Shown here: piece by piece, positions 9,818 through 18,369 of the stretch
Numbering within the stretch: the first letter of the stretch is position 1
Layout: each line of letters begins with the position of its first letter
Origin: JAWXBT01 sp964523015
GTDB taxonomy: Bacteria; Bdellovibrionota_C; UBA2361; J135
Direction: 5' to 3'
Length of the DNA stretch: 64,000 nucleotides
Assembly: GCA_964523015.1 (NCBI GenBank)
Contig: CAZFXN010000005.1
Span: 19,779 to 83,778, forward strand
The notes under the pieces: model-generated
What the model saw: the letters and a program-made list of their open reading frames with translations, nothing else
What the model was told of the DNA's origin: nothing
Databases searched by the model: none
Made by a program: the position numbers and the translations under genes

Positions 9818-10249
9818 ATGAAGATGAAGAACCTCATGGCCATCTTGGCCATTTCACTGTCCGCATTCCTGCTGCCGTCGTGCCTGGCTGCAGGTGGTGC
9901 TCTCGCTGGTGGTGGTCTTGGCTTCGGGATCGCCCGTGCCACCGGCATGAACAAGACCGGCGCGACCCTGATGACCGTTGCTGGTGCTGGTGGTGGCGCC
10001 TACCTCGGGCACCAGTTCGACAAGAAGAAGACCTCGGACGCGGACTGGAAGCAGCTCCATCGGGAGAGTGATCCGATCCGTGATCTCGAGCCGACGGTCG
10101 AGCGGCCCTCGGACGGCACCACGAAAAAGCGTACCGCGATGCGGCACAAGCCGACCGACAAACGGTGGGACTTGGTTCAGGTCTGGGGTGCTCCGAACGG
10201 AAACATCCCGCCGAAGCTCGAAGACGAGTACGCGATCTGGATGGAGTAG
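9818..10249 (+). CDS. GC-rich glycine-zipper lipoprotein
   Basis: 143 residues from ATG 9818, chosen because AAGGAA lies 7 nt upstream and the signal peptide then starts with MKMKNLMAILA. The lipobox is LLPSC, so the protein should be lipidated. Next comes a Gly/Ala-rich glycine-zipper segment (GGALAGGGLGFG and AGAGGGAYLGHQF), then a charged C-terminal half. Glycine-zipper lipoproteins of the Rcs/SlyB type sit in the outer membrane; the role here is unknown. Codon use is strikingly unlike the neighbours, with mainly G or C in third positions. A 14-bp perfect hairpin follows. Together with four similar GC-rich genes in the window this suggests transfer or a chimeric insertion. Confidence 0.7.
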   Translation: MKMKNLMAILAISLSAFLLPSCLAAGGALAGGGLGFGIARATGMNKTGATLMTVAGAGGGAYLGHQFDKKKTSDADWKQLHRESDPIRDLEPTVERPSDGTTKKRTAMRHKPTDKRWDLVQVWGAPNGNIPPKLEDEYAIWME

Positions 10250-10305
10250 TACACATCATCCAGGTAGAGCGTTCGTCTATGTTCTGAGGCTACACTACCC
10301 GTCAT

Positions 10306-10354
10306 CCACACCACCTAGAAGATGCTCAAAAAGCTATCTCTCTAGGTGGTGTGG
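10306..10354 (+). terminator. Long hairpin after the GC-rich lipoprotein gene
   Basis: Arms CCACACCACCTAGA (10306-10319) and TCTAGGTGGTGTGG (10341-10354) pair perfectly over 14 bp. The interior adds AGAT/ATCT and GCT/AGC pairs around a CAAAA loop. No U-tract follows, so it is either a Rho-assisted terminator, a transcript stabiliser or a boundary structure. Confidence 0.55.
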
Positions 10355-10642
10355 GCGCGGGCTGATTGTAAGTACAATGCTTTGATTTGGAAAATCGAAG
10401 CTGAAATCTAGCGGAGAACTAGTGGATAACTGAAGCGGGCAAGGACGAGACGGGTTTATTTATATAAGGTACATTAGATCTCTCTCGTCCCGCCATTTTA
10501 TCCTTCTTTTTTCTGTCTTTTCTCTATCCTTTCGCTGTTTGTTCTCTACCTCTTTCTTTCTCTTTCTCTTTCTCTGCTTTTTCTATGGCTTTTTCTATGG
10601 CCTTTTCCATGCCCCATCTCTAGTGATAGATTAAGAAATTAA
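10355..10642. other. Non-coding stretch with hairpin and long pyrimidine tract
   Basis: A second imperfect inverted repeat spans about 10434-10493, with GACGAGA near 10464 pairing with TCTCGTC near 10485 and GCGGG with CCCGC outside it. From about 10499 to 10615 the plus strand is almost pure pyrimidine, with iterated CTTTCT and then three TTTTCTATGGC-like units, up to 28 bp before the DnaJ-like gene. No Shine-Dalgarno is obvious in front of that gene. The tract may be simple-sequence DNA produced by slippage, or a triplex-capable or regulatory leader. Confidence 0.5.
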
Positions 10643-11647
10643 ATGAAAGATTATTATAAAACTTTAGGGCTTAAGAATTCAGCTTCTCTTGATGAGGTCA
10701 AAAGAGCTTATCGAATTTTAGCTCGACGACACCATCCTGATATTAACGGTCGGGCCGATGCTGGTGAGAGATTTAAAGAGATCCAGGAGGCTTACAATAC
10801 TCTTAGAGATCCTGAGAAGAAAAAACTGTATGACGCAACGGCTGAGGCGTTTTTAAAGCAGCAATTTAATCAAAAATTAAAATCGTACTCTAAGTATGCC
10901 GAGAGTTCCGCTAGATCTAAAGAACCTCCGAAAGAAAGTTTTAAATCCAAAGTTGAGAGCGCCTGGGAGGAAGCTCCCTTTAATGTACCGCTAGATCCAT
11001 TTAAAGATTTATCCTCTCTTATTAACCAAGGACGATCATTCTCTCTTAAATCTTATGACTGGCTAAAAGATAAGGGAAAAGATTTTAAGGAACGATTCCA
11101 GAGAGCTTCAAAAACCAAAGTTTCAATAGTTGAAGTATCAGTGACGATTGAGGAATCTCTTAAAGGAGTAAGGAAAAAAGTTGAGTTCGTTGAACCTGAA
11201 GGTACAAAAAAAGTTTCAATTGTTATTCCACCAGGAGTTAGAGACGGTAGTGTTATTCGCCTAAGAAATAAATCAAACAAAAATGAAGATCTTATTATTG
11301 TTGTAAGATTAGCTCACCACCCTTTTCTCAGTATCAAAGCTAAGGGGTTAATCATGGAGATCCCTGTAACTGTGAGTGAAGCCCTGTATGGTGCACAGAT
11401 AAAAGTTCCCGGTGTAGAAGATTCAATTTTAGTAAAAATTCCGTCCCAAAGTCAGAGTGGCTCTGAAGTAAGAATTGAGGGTCAAGGAATTCAGGGACGT
11501 GATGGAAAGCGCGGAGATCTCTTTATTAAGGTAATGATCATGACCCCACCCGACCCTAATGCCGCGCTCTTAAAGGAAAAGACCGATGAGTTGAATAAAT
11601 ACTATGAGAAAGACGTTAGAGCTCAACTACCAACAACGTTACTATAG
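10643..11647 (+). CDS. DnaJ/CbpA-like co-chaperone without zinc finger
   Basis: 334 residues. The J domain (1-67) has the Hsp70-stimulating HPD in RRHHPDING, then KEIQEAYNTLRDPEKKKLYD. A spacer of about 100 residues replaces the Gly/Phe region and zinc finger. From about 160 the two C-terminal substrate-binding beta domains follow (VSVTIEESLKGVRKKVEF, IPPGVRDGSVIRLR, VTVSEALYGAQIKVPG, IKVMIMTPPDPN). Lack of the four CxxC repeats makes it a class-B/CbpA type rather than DnaJ proper. It would stimulate a DnaK ATPase in the cytoplasm. The methyltransferase gene starts 17 bp downstream, so the two may be co-transcribed. Confidence 0.88.
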   Translation: MKDYYKTLGLKNSASLDEVKRAYRILARRHHPDINGRADAGERFKEIQEAYNTLRDPEKKKLYDATAEAFLKQQFNQKLKSYSKYAESSARSKEPPKESFKSKVESAWEEAPFNVPLDPFKDLSSLINQGRSFSLKSYDWLKDKGKDFKERFQRASKTKVSIVEVSVTIEESLKGVRKKVEFVEPEGTKKVSIVIPPGVRDGSVIRLRNKSNKNEDLIIVVRLAHHPFLSIKAKGLIMEIPVTVSEALYGAQIKVPGVEDSILVKIPSQSQSGSEVRIEGQGIQGRDGKRGDLFIKVMIMTPPDPNAALLKEKTDELNKYYEKDVRAQLPTTLL

Positions 11648-11664
11648 GTCTTATAATCCTGATT

Positions 11665-12414
11665 ATGATTAATAGATTATTTACTACCCTGCTCTCACAA
11701 GCTGCTGGATTTTTAGGTGGTGTGTTAGTTGGCTTTTTTTTAGAAGCTCAGTCTTTTTTCCCTATTATCGTATTGGTGCTCCATACAGTTATCGCAACTT
11801 TAGTAGCATACTTTCTTAAATGTACTCGGCCGTGGGTTATTTTAAATGCTCTTATCCCTATTGGCATGTTTGTTTCAACTTATCTACCGCTTTCCTATAG
11901 TGCGCTAATAATTTTAACCCTCTTTGTAGTATTACTTTTCCTACCAACATTTTTCTCTGGAGTACCATTTTATCCTACCAGCAAAGAGGCCTATGATCAG
12001 ATCTTAAAATTAATTCCTGAAAGCAAGATTACGGATCAAAAACTAGTTTTTTTAGATCTTGGTTCAGGATTCGGGGCACTATTATCTTATCTATCTACAC
12101 ATCGCCCAGATATTACCTTTATTGGGGTAGAAATAAGTCCTCTAGCTTGGCTCACTTCTAAAGTATGGCTGTGGCAAAGGAAAAACATAAAAATTACTTT
12201 TAAAGATATGTGGGATCTAAATCTATCTGATTATGATTTTGTATATGCTTTTTTGGCTCCTGGGCCGATGCCAAGACTCTGGCAAAAAGTTAGAGAAGAG
12301 ATGCGACAGGGGTGTACGTTTATAACAAATACATTTGATGTTAATGCAACACCATCAGAGAAGATCAAATTAAAAGATAATCAGCAAAGCGAACTATTAG
12401 TGTTTAAATTATAA
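11665..12414 (+). CDS. Membrane-anchored class I SAM-dependent methyltransferase-like protein
   Basis: 249 residues. Residues 1-100 hold three or four hydrophobic helices. The soluble part begins near 115 and has the SAM-binding motif I LDLGSGFGALL (about 131-141), the acidic end of beta-2 in FIGVEISPLAW, and a later KDMWDLNLSDYDFVYAF segment matching motifs II and III. The fold assignment is good; the substrate cannot be inferred. Small membrane-tethered methyltransferases of this shape occur in many proteobacteria without known function. The stop codon lies one base from the convergent secF stop. Confidence 0.7.
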   Translation: MINRLFTTLLSQAAGFLGGVLVGFFLEAQSFFPIIVLVLHTVIATLVAYFLKCTRPWVILNALIPIGMFVSTYLPLSYSALIILTLFVVLLFLPTFFSGVPFYPTSKEAYDQILKLIPESKITDQKLVFLDLGSGFGALLSYLSTHRPDITFIGVEISPLAWLTSKVWLWQRKNIKITFKDMWDLNLSDYDFVYAFLAPGPMPRLWQKVREEMRQGCTFITNTFDVNATPSEKIKLKDNQQSELLVFKL

Positions 12415-12415
12415 C

Positions 12416-13348
12416 CTAGGCACTCGCTCTAGCAGCTTTCTTTGCTTCCTCTCGCTTTCTTGACCAACTATCCCAAGCAATGACAACTGGACTAGCTATA
12501 AATATAGTTGAATATGTACCTGCGAGGATACCAATTACTAAATAAAGACTTAGATCGGCAATTGCACCACCACCATAGATAAGTAATGCCAAAGCAGAAA
12601 TGAATGTAAGCAAACTAGTAATGATTGTTCGTGGCAATGTTACGTTGATACAGCGATTGATTAATGGAACGATATCTACTCTCTTTGATTTTAAGATCTC
12701 TTCTCGCACTCTATCAAAGATAATAATCGTATCATTAACTGAATATCCAACAATTGTTAAAACTGCGGCTAAGGTCGATGCGTTAATTTCTCGACCACAT
12801 AAAAGATATACCCCTGTTGCAACCACTACGTCATGAAATAGAGCAACCACAGCTCCCACTGCAAAGGCTAGTTCAAATCTAACAGAAACATAGATCAAGA
12901 TACCGAGGAGGCCAAAGAGCACCGCTACTAAGGCTTTAGCTCTTAGTTCCTGCCCAATTGTAGGACCTACAACGTCAGTCCTCTCGATAGTAGCTTTATC
13001 AGCAAATTTTGCCTTTACAGCATCTAAGATACTCTTTTTATTGGCATCATCAGAGCCACCTACTTTAATCGAATATTCATGACTGCCCTTCTCGAACGCC
13101 TGCACAGAGGCCGAAGCCACTCCACCATCTTTTAAAGCATCGCGGATATCCTGAGAGGTACCACCCTCAGTAAGCTTAATAACGATCTCAGTGCCGCCTA
13201 AGTAATCAACTCCATATTTTGATTCGCCACGAGCAAACCAGATATAAAATGATCCGATGACCATAATTATGGAGAGAACGATTGCGTACTTACCTTTTCC
13301 TAGGAAATCTATATTGGCAGTATCAGGAATCAACTTCATAAAGCTCAT
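12416..13348 (-). CDS. secF: Protein translocase subunit SecF
   Basis: 310 residues. The first helix (about 20-40) is followed by the periplasmic P1 domain (YGVDYLGGTEIVIKL, DVVGPTIGQELR) and five helices. The conserved sequences are ALFHDVVVATGVY and VGYSVNDTIIIFDRVRE, which in SecDF/RND proteins line the proton path. With SecD it uses the proton gradient to pull exported proteins through SecYEG. Its ATG overlaps the SecD stop by 4 bp (ATGA), typical of translational coupling. It is the last gene of the minus-strand train. Confidence 0.97.
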   Translation of the reverse strand: MSFMKLIPDTANIDFLGKGKYAIVLSIIMVIGSFYIWFARGESKYGVDYLGGTEIVIKLTEGGTSQDIRDALKDGGVASASVQAFEKGSHEYSIKVGGSDDANKKSILDAVKAKFADKATIERTDVVGPTIGQELRAKALVAVLFGLLGILIYVSVRFELAFAVGAVVALFHDVVVATGVYLLCGREINASTLAAVLTIVGYSVNDTIIIFDRVREEILKSKRVDIVPLINRCINVTLPRTIITSLLTFISALALLIYGGGAIADLSLYLVIGILAGTYSTIFIASPVVIAWDSWSRKREEAKKAARASA

Positions 13349-14886
13349 ATTGAGATCTCCTTTCCTTTGGCTCTAAGCGGCAATACATCAAACATCAATC
13401 GACCTACAAACGAAGCACAATAAAGTGTAGTCATAATGCCGATACTAAGCGTCACAGCGAAGCCGCGAATTGGGCCTGTGCCAAAATAATAAAGTAACAT
13501 TCCGGTTAAGAGTGTTGTTATGTTGGCATCAACTATAGCTACCATCGCCTTTTGATATCCAACAGTGACAGCAGCATCCCGGGTCGAACCATTAGTCACC
13601 TCTTCCCTGATTCTTTCAAAGATAAGGACATTTGCATCAACAGCCATACCGATAGTAAGGGCTAATCCAGCTAGTCCAGGTAAGGTCAGTGTTGCGCCAA
13701 ATGCAGATAACAGGGCCAACATAAAAATAAGGTTTAAAAGCAAAGTAACAACTGCAATAGATCCGGATTTTTTATAGTAAATCACCATAAATATCATAAC
13801 GAAACTAGCACCGATAAGGATGGCTGTTATTCCTTTCCGAATCGATTCTGCACCAAGTGTTGGACCAACAGTTCTCTCCTCCATCGCTTTAAGTGGAGCA
13901 GGTAGGGCACCAGCTCTTAGAACTACAGCTAACTCACGAGCCTCTTCAAAGGCAAAACCACCAGAGATACTTGCTCGACCACCACCGATTGCTTCATTAA
14001 TTCGTGGAGAAGAATGTACGGTGTTATCTAATATTATAGAGAGGTTTCTACCTACATTGGATCCAGTAATTTGCCTAAAAAGTTTTCCACCCTCAGAATT
14101 TAGTGATAATGAAACTTCAACCTGTCCATTGATAACTTGGACACGAGCATCGCTCACGGCATCACCGTTCATTAAAACTTCATCCTCTACCTGAACGATC
14201 TGTCCATCTTTATCTTTAACATTGGTAGTTGGAACAGAGCTTCCAGGAGTTGGCAAAAGCCTAAACTCTAACTTAGCAACGGATCCAACGACCCGCTTAA
14301 CTGCTTCAATGTCTTTAAGACCAGGCATCTGAAGAACGATCCTATCATTTCCTGCTCTTTGAATTAGCGGCTCAGCAACCCCGAATTGGTCAACTCGATT
14401 TCTAAGTGTTTCAATCGCCTGGATAACAGATTCTTCCTGAATCTTTCCAGCATTTGCTTCAGAAATTGTATAGACAACCTTTGGTCGCTCTCCCTCATGC
14501 TTAACATCAAGGAACATTAAATCTCTATAATCGTCAGTCACTTTTGTTTTGAGAGTTTCAACTTGGCGATCACTGACAAGTGTTAATTCAAGTTGATAGA
14601 CACCATTATTATCACTGACTTTAGTTCTAAGGATCGCTACTTTGTCTTTTCGAAGCTCTGATTTGATTGAATTAGCAATAGATTGAAGCCTACTTTTAAC
14701 AGCTTCTTTTGTTTGCACCTCGTAAACTAGATGAACGCCGCCAACAAGATCTAATCCCAAACTTAAAGGTTTTGAGATCCAACCATCTTTAAATGTCTCT
14801 TTAGAGATGTTAGGTGCCAAAAAAACTGCGGCAGCTAATATAGTAATAGCAAATATAATCAATCTCTTTTTAATTTCTGGACTCAT
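13345..14886 (-). CDS. secD: Protein translocase subunit SecD
   Basis: 513 residues. TM1 near 8-25 is followed by the D1 motif LGLDLVGGVHLVYEV, a large periplasmic P1 region (TLRNRVDQFGVAEPLIQR, ALPAPLKAMEERTVGPTLG) and five C-terminal helices with LTIGMAVDANVLIFERIREE, the conserved proton-relay segment. Length and domain order are normal for SecD. The gene lies 10 bp after yajC and overlaps secF by 4 bp, giving the classic yajC-secD-secF order. Confidence 0.97.
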   Translation of the reverse strand: MSPEIKKRLIIFAITILAAAVFLAPNISKETFKDGWISKPLSLGLDLVGGVHLVYEVQTKEAVKSRLQSIANSIKSELRKDKVAILRTKVSDNNGVYQLELTLVSDRQVETLKTKVTDDYRDLMFLDVKHEGERPKVVYTISEANAGKIQEESVIQAIETLRNRVDQFGVAEPLIQRAGNDRIVLQMPGLKDIEAVKRVVGSVAKLEFRLLPTPGSSVPTTNVKDKDGQIVQVEDEVLMNGDAVSDARVQVINGQVEVSLSLNSEGGKLFRQITGSNVGRNLSIILDNTVHSSPRINEAIGGGRASISGGFAFEEARELAVVLRAGALPAPLKAMEERTVGPTLGAESIRKGITAILIGASFVMIFMVIYYKKSGSIAVVTLLLNLIFMLALLSAFGATLTLPGLAGLALTIGMAVDANVLIFERIREEVTNGSTRDAAVTVGYQKAMVAIVDANITTLLTGMLLYYFGTGPIRGFAVTLSIGIMTTLYCASFVGRLMFDVLPLRAKGKEISI

Positions 14887-14895
14887 GTATACACC

Positions 14896-15321
14896 CTATG
14901 CTGCTGATTTTAATGATTCAGGATTTTCAATCTTTTTTAAAATTTTTGATGGCAGGAATTTTACCTTCACACCTTGAGCAATCTCTACTAATACAGAGTC
15001 CTCAAAAGTCTCGGCTACTTTACCAATGATCCCGGCAGCCGTAATAACCTTATCCCCTTTTTTTAGAGATTTAAGCATCACTTCCTGTGCTTTAATTCGA
15101 ACCTGTTGTGGTTTTAAAACTAGAAAATAAAAAATTATAAAAACCATGAATAGCATAGGCAGCATCTTTGCTAGCAGCTCGCCAATCCCTGGTTGTGCTA
15201 CTGGAGTCGCGACTTGTGCTATGGCTTCATTGATAGCAAATGGAAATAAAATTGGTAGAAAAATTGGTAGAAAAATTGGCAGCGCAATAATAAGCAAAGC
15301 AATAATAAAACGGGCAATCAT
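14896..15321 (-). CDS. yajC: Preprotein translocase subunit YajC
   Basis: 141 residues from ATG 15321, chosen because AGGAG lies just upstream and the start is one base after the tgt stop; an upstream ATG at 15342 would overlap tgt by 20 bp. The family core is FFYFLVLKPQQ-like (IFYFLVLKPQQVRIKAQEVM) and then KKGDKVITAAGIIGKV. Unusually, YajC here has an extra N-terminal hydrophobic stretch before the normal helix. It contains three LPIF/LPIL units encoded by a 12-bp tandem repeat at about 15250-15281, and ends in an ANEAIAQ-like sequence that may act as a signal peptide or a second helix. Confidence 0.93.
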   Translation of the reverse strand: MIARFIIALLIIALPIFLPIFLPILFPFAINEAIAQVATPVAQPGIGELLAKMLPMLFMVFIIFYFLVLKPQQVRIKAQEVMLKSLKKGDKVITAAGIIGKVAETFEDSVLVEIAQGVKVKFLPSKILKKIENPESLKSAA

Positions 15322-15322
15322 G

Positions 15323-16465
15323 TTACTCCTGGTTAAGTGCACCTAAATTAACGTTACTCCATGATGACTTTGTCTTTGTCCATAGAGCTTCAAACGTACC
15401 GCCCTTGATACACGATCGAATATCAGCCATCAAGTCGAGATAATGCTTTAGGTTATGAATAGTTAGGAGCACTGGGCCTAACATCTCACCTACTTTAAAG
15501 AGATGATGAATGTAGGCAAGGCTGTAATTTCTACAAGCAAGGCAGCTACAACTTGAGTCTATAGGCTCATTAACGTCAGCATACCTAGCATTTTTAACAT
15601 TTATGTAAGGATCAGGGCCTGTTATAAATCCTCGACCAAAACGGCCTGAGCGGCTCGGCATCACACAATCAAACAGATCAATACCGTGTTTTACTGCTTC
15701 AACTATATCCATAGGAGTACCTACTCCCATCAGATACCTTATTTTATGAGCTGGGAGCTGTTGCGGATGATAGCTAAGGACATCATACATTTTTCCTTTC
15801 TCTTCTCCGACACTGAGCCCTCCGATGGCCATCCCATCAAAATCAATTGAGCCTAATTCCTCAGCTGCTTGAGATCTCAGATCTTTAAAACAGATCCCTT
15901 GAGTAATACCAAAGATAGAGGTGTTTGGATTCTTTCGTGCGGCAAGAGATCGTTTAGCCCAGCGAATCGTCATCTCTAATGATTTTTTAGCTTCTTCATG
16001 TGTATAGGTTGATGGTGGACACTCATCTAAAACCATTGCAATATCTACACCGAGTTCCTCTTGGATTCCAATTGAACGCTCTGGAGTTAGAAACATCTTT
16101 GCGCCATCAATATGTGATCGAAATTCAACCCCTTCCTCTGTTAATTTTCTTATCCCTGACAAACTAAAAACTTGGAAACCGCCACTATCACTTAGAATTG
16201 GTCCCTTCCATCCTGCAAATTTGTGAATACCGCCTAGAGATTGTATCCGCTCTGAAGTTGGTCTAAGCCAGAGGTGGTAAGTGTTGACAAGCATTATCTG
16301 AGTTCCGATCTCAGATAATCTCTCACAATCAACACCTTTGACACTCGCCTTTGTTCCAACCGGCATAAAATTTGGAGTATCAAAAGTGCCATGAGTAGTC
16401 GTGTAAGTCCCTAGGCGCGAAAGACCATCCGTTTTATGAATTTTAAATTTTGATTCAGTAGTCAT
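15323..16465 (-). CDS. tgt: Queuine tRNA-ribosyltransferase (tRNA-guanine transglycosylase)
   Basis: 380 residues. It exchanges G34 for preQ1 in tRNAs with GUN anticodons. Visible motifs are FMPVGTKASVKG, ILSDSGGFQVFSL (substrate Asp), GMAIGGLSVGE, RYLMGVGTPMDIVEAV, DLFDCVMPSRSGR (nucleophile Asp) and the zinc site CSCLACRNYSLAYIHHL. The length is normal. queA, the next enzyme of the queuosine pathway, is 23 bp upstream on the same strand. Confidence 0.97.
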   Translation of the reverse strand: MTTESKFKIHKTDGLSRLGTYTTTHGTFDTPNFMPVGTKASVKGVDCERLSEIGTQIMLVNTYHLWLRPTSERIQSLGGIHKFAGWKGPILSDSGGFQVFSLSGIRKLTEEGVEFRSHIDGAKMFLTPERSIGIQEELGVDIAMVLDECPPSTYTHEEAKKSLEMTIRWAKRSLAARKNPNTSIFGITQGICFKDLRSQAAEELGSIDFDGMAIGGLSVGEEKGKMYDVLSYHPQQLPAHKIRYLMGVGTPMDIVEAVKHGIDLFDCVMPSRSGRFGRGFITGPDPYINVKNARYADVNEPIDSSCSCLACRNYSLAYIHHLFKVGEMLGPVLLTIHNLKHYLDLMADIRSCIKGGTFEALWTKTKSSWSNVNLGALNQE

Positions 16466-16488
16466 ATATTATAAAGAAATCAGGCTTT

Positions 16489-17592
16489 TTAGAGTATTAC
16501 CATCCCATCACCATAACTTAGAAATCGATAGTCATTACTAAGAGCATGGTTGTAGGATTCGTAAAGCAACTCTCCCCCCATTAATGCCTCAACTAAGAGA
16601 AGATGTGTAGTGCCTGGCTGGTGAAAGTTTGTAACGACAACATCACAGGCTTTAAAAATAAACCCTGGCTTAATAAAGAGATCTGTTCTTTGAGCAGTAT
16701 CAGGATCCTCTGTGAGGAAAAGAGTCTCAAGCGCTCTAACTACTGAGGTCCCAACTGCGATAATCCTGCCTCCCTGTTTTCCTCCCTGTTTTCCCCCCTG
16801 TTTTTTCTTATCTATGATCTTTGCTTTTAGATCCTGATTATAAGTAACTCTTTCAGCAGAAGGTGGAGTGATATTGTTTCCTTTAGGATCTTCAGTCGGA
16901 TCAAAGATCTGAAGAAAACTTGCTGGGCCTAAATGGAGTGTTACATGCTCAACGCTAATTCCTTTATCTTTGATGGATTTAAGGACAGTCGAAGTAAAGT
17001 GTAAACTTGCTGTTGGAGCAGCAATTGATCCGTCGACTTCTCCGAACGGCGTCTGATAATCTTTAATATCAGTGCTATCTGAAAGCCCCTCTCGTATATA
17101 AGGAGGAATCGGCATAATACCGGCCTTTTGTAAGGCAGAGGAGATCTTCTCTGGTGGATTTTTAGTTGAACTAAACTTAATCTTTATCTCTTGAGCCTTA
17201 GTTCTCTCTATTACTTCGGCCATTAAATCATTTGGGAATTTTACTATTTTTTTAGTGTTGTTTGCTGGCTCTAACTTTCGCATCGGTTTTCCAAGAGCAA
17301 GCCAACTCTCTTGCTCAGGATCTAGAGGCTCTGTTAAGAGGATTTCTACCTTAGCACCAGTTTTACCATCTGTACCTAAAAGCTCCCCTAAAAATCTAGC
17401 TGGGATAACTTTTGAATTATTAAAGACTATTAGATCGTTCGGTTGAAAAAATTCAGCGATCTCTAAAAAGGAGGAATCTTTTATCTTTTTTGTATTCCGA
17501 TCTACGACTAAGAGCTTAGCCGCATGGTACGGATAGACCGGTCGCTGAGCGATCCGGTCTATCGGCAAATCGTAAATGAAAGGTTGGATCAA
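16489..17592 (-). CDS. queA: S-adenosylmethionine:tRNA ribosyltransferase-isomerase
   Basis: 367 residues. It transfers and isomerises the ribosyl part of SAM onto preQ1-tRNA to give epoxyqueuosine. Motifs are [56 protein letters not shown] and [21 protein letters not shown] loop normally read as [13 protein letters not shown] is stretched here to [15 protein letters not shown] by a 12-bp tandem repeat (about 16771-16806). The start overlaps the slipin stop by 4 bp, so translation is likely coupled. Confidence 0.97.
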   Translation of the reverse strand: MIQPFIYDLPIDRIAQRPVYPYHAAKLLVVDRNTKKIKDSSFLEIAEFFQPNDLIVFNNSKVIPARFLGELLGTDGKTGAKVEILLTEPLDPEQESWLALGKPMRKLEPANNTKKIVKFPNDLMAEVIERTKAQEIKIKFSSTKNPPEKISSALQKAGIMPIPPYIREGLSDSTDIKDYQTPFGEVDGSIAAPTASLHFTSTVLKSIKDKGISVEHVTLHLGPASFLQIFDPTEDPKGNNITPPSAERVTYNQDLKAKIIDKKKQGGKQGGKQGGRIIAVGTSVVRALETLFLTEDPDTAQRTDLFIKPGFIFKACDVVVTNFHQPGTTHLLLVEALMGGELLYESYNHALSNDYRFLSYGDGMVIL

Positions 17593-18332
17593 TTCTTAGG
17601 AACTTTCTTAAATGCATCCATAATATCTATTGGAAGCGGAAATACGATTGTTGAATTATGCTCAGTTGCAATTGCTCTTAGCGTATCAAGATATCTTAAC
17701 TGAAGTGCAATTGGCTCTTGGGCCATAATATCAGCGGCCTCTTTGAGCTTGCCAGCAGCCTGTGCTTCACCCTCTGCTTGAATAACTTTAGCACGACGAT
17801 CTCGCTCTGCTTCAGCTTGCTTGGCCATGGCACGTTGCATCTCTTGAGGTAGATCGATGTGCTTGATCTCAACTAGTGATACCTTAATGCCCCACGGATG
17901 AGTTTGATTATCTAAGATATCCTGAATCCTCATGTTAAGCTCCTCTCGCTTTTGTAGGAGATCATCAAGAGCGGCTTCACCGCAAACACTTCTTAGTGTT
18001 GTTTGAGCAAGCTGACTTGTTGCATAAAGATAGTTCTCAACTTGCACAACTGCTTTTGACGGATCAATTACTCTAAAATAGAGAACTGCATTCACTTTAA
18101 TTGAGATGTTATCCTGAGTAATAACGTCCTGAGTTGGAATATCCATCGTGATGGTACGTTGATCAATTCGAACGATTTTATCTACCATCGGTATGATAAA
18201 AATAAGGCCGGGTCCTTTTAGATCTCTCAAACGACCAAGTCTAAAGATAACTCCTCGTTCATATTCCTGAAGAATATGAATACCCATTTTTAAAATAACT
18301 AGGGCAATAACTACTATCGGTAAAAATCCCAT
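17589..18332 (-). CDS. SPFH/Band 7 slipin (stomatin-like) membrane protein
   Basis: 247 residues. One N-terminal hydrophobic segment is followed by [40 protein letters not shown] and [20 protein letters not shown], the standard slipin sequence, and then an alanine/glutamate-rich coiled coil ([20 protein letters not shown]). Slipins assemble into large membrane-bound rings. It is directly downstream of an NfeD-family protease gene, the conserved STOPP operon pairing in which the protease cleaves the slipin C-terminus. The C-terminal hydrophobic target segment ([12 protein letters not shown]) is present. Confidence 0.94.
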   Translation of the reverse strand: MGFLPIVVIALVILKMGIHILQEYERGVIFRLGRLRDLKGPGLIFIIPMVDKIVRIDQRTITMDIPTQDVITQDNISIKVNAVLYFRVIDPSKAVVQVENYLYATSQLAQTTLRSVCGEAALDDLLQKREELNMRIQDILDNQTHPWGIKVSLVEIKHIDLPQEMQRAMAKQAEAERDRRAKVIQAEGEAQAAGKLKEAADIMAQEPIALQLRYLDTLRAIATEHNSTIVFPLPIDIMDAFKKVPKN

Positions 18333-18369
18333 AATTTTTTCTCCTTACATTTTGTTTGAAACTTTCTGA

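Noticed and set aside
9834..10259. Long minus-strand ORFs opposite the GC-rich lipoprotein
   Set aside because: GC-rich DNA gives long open frames by chance; low-complexity Arg/Ser-rich translations, no start signals.
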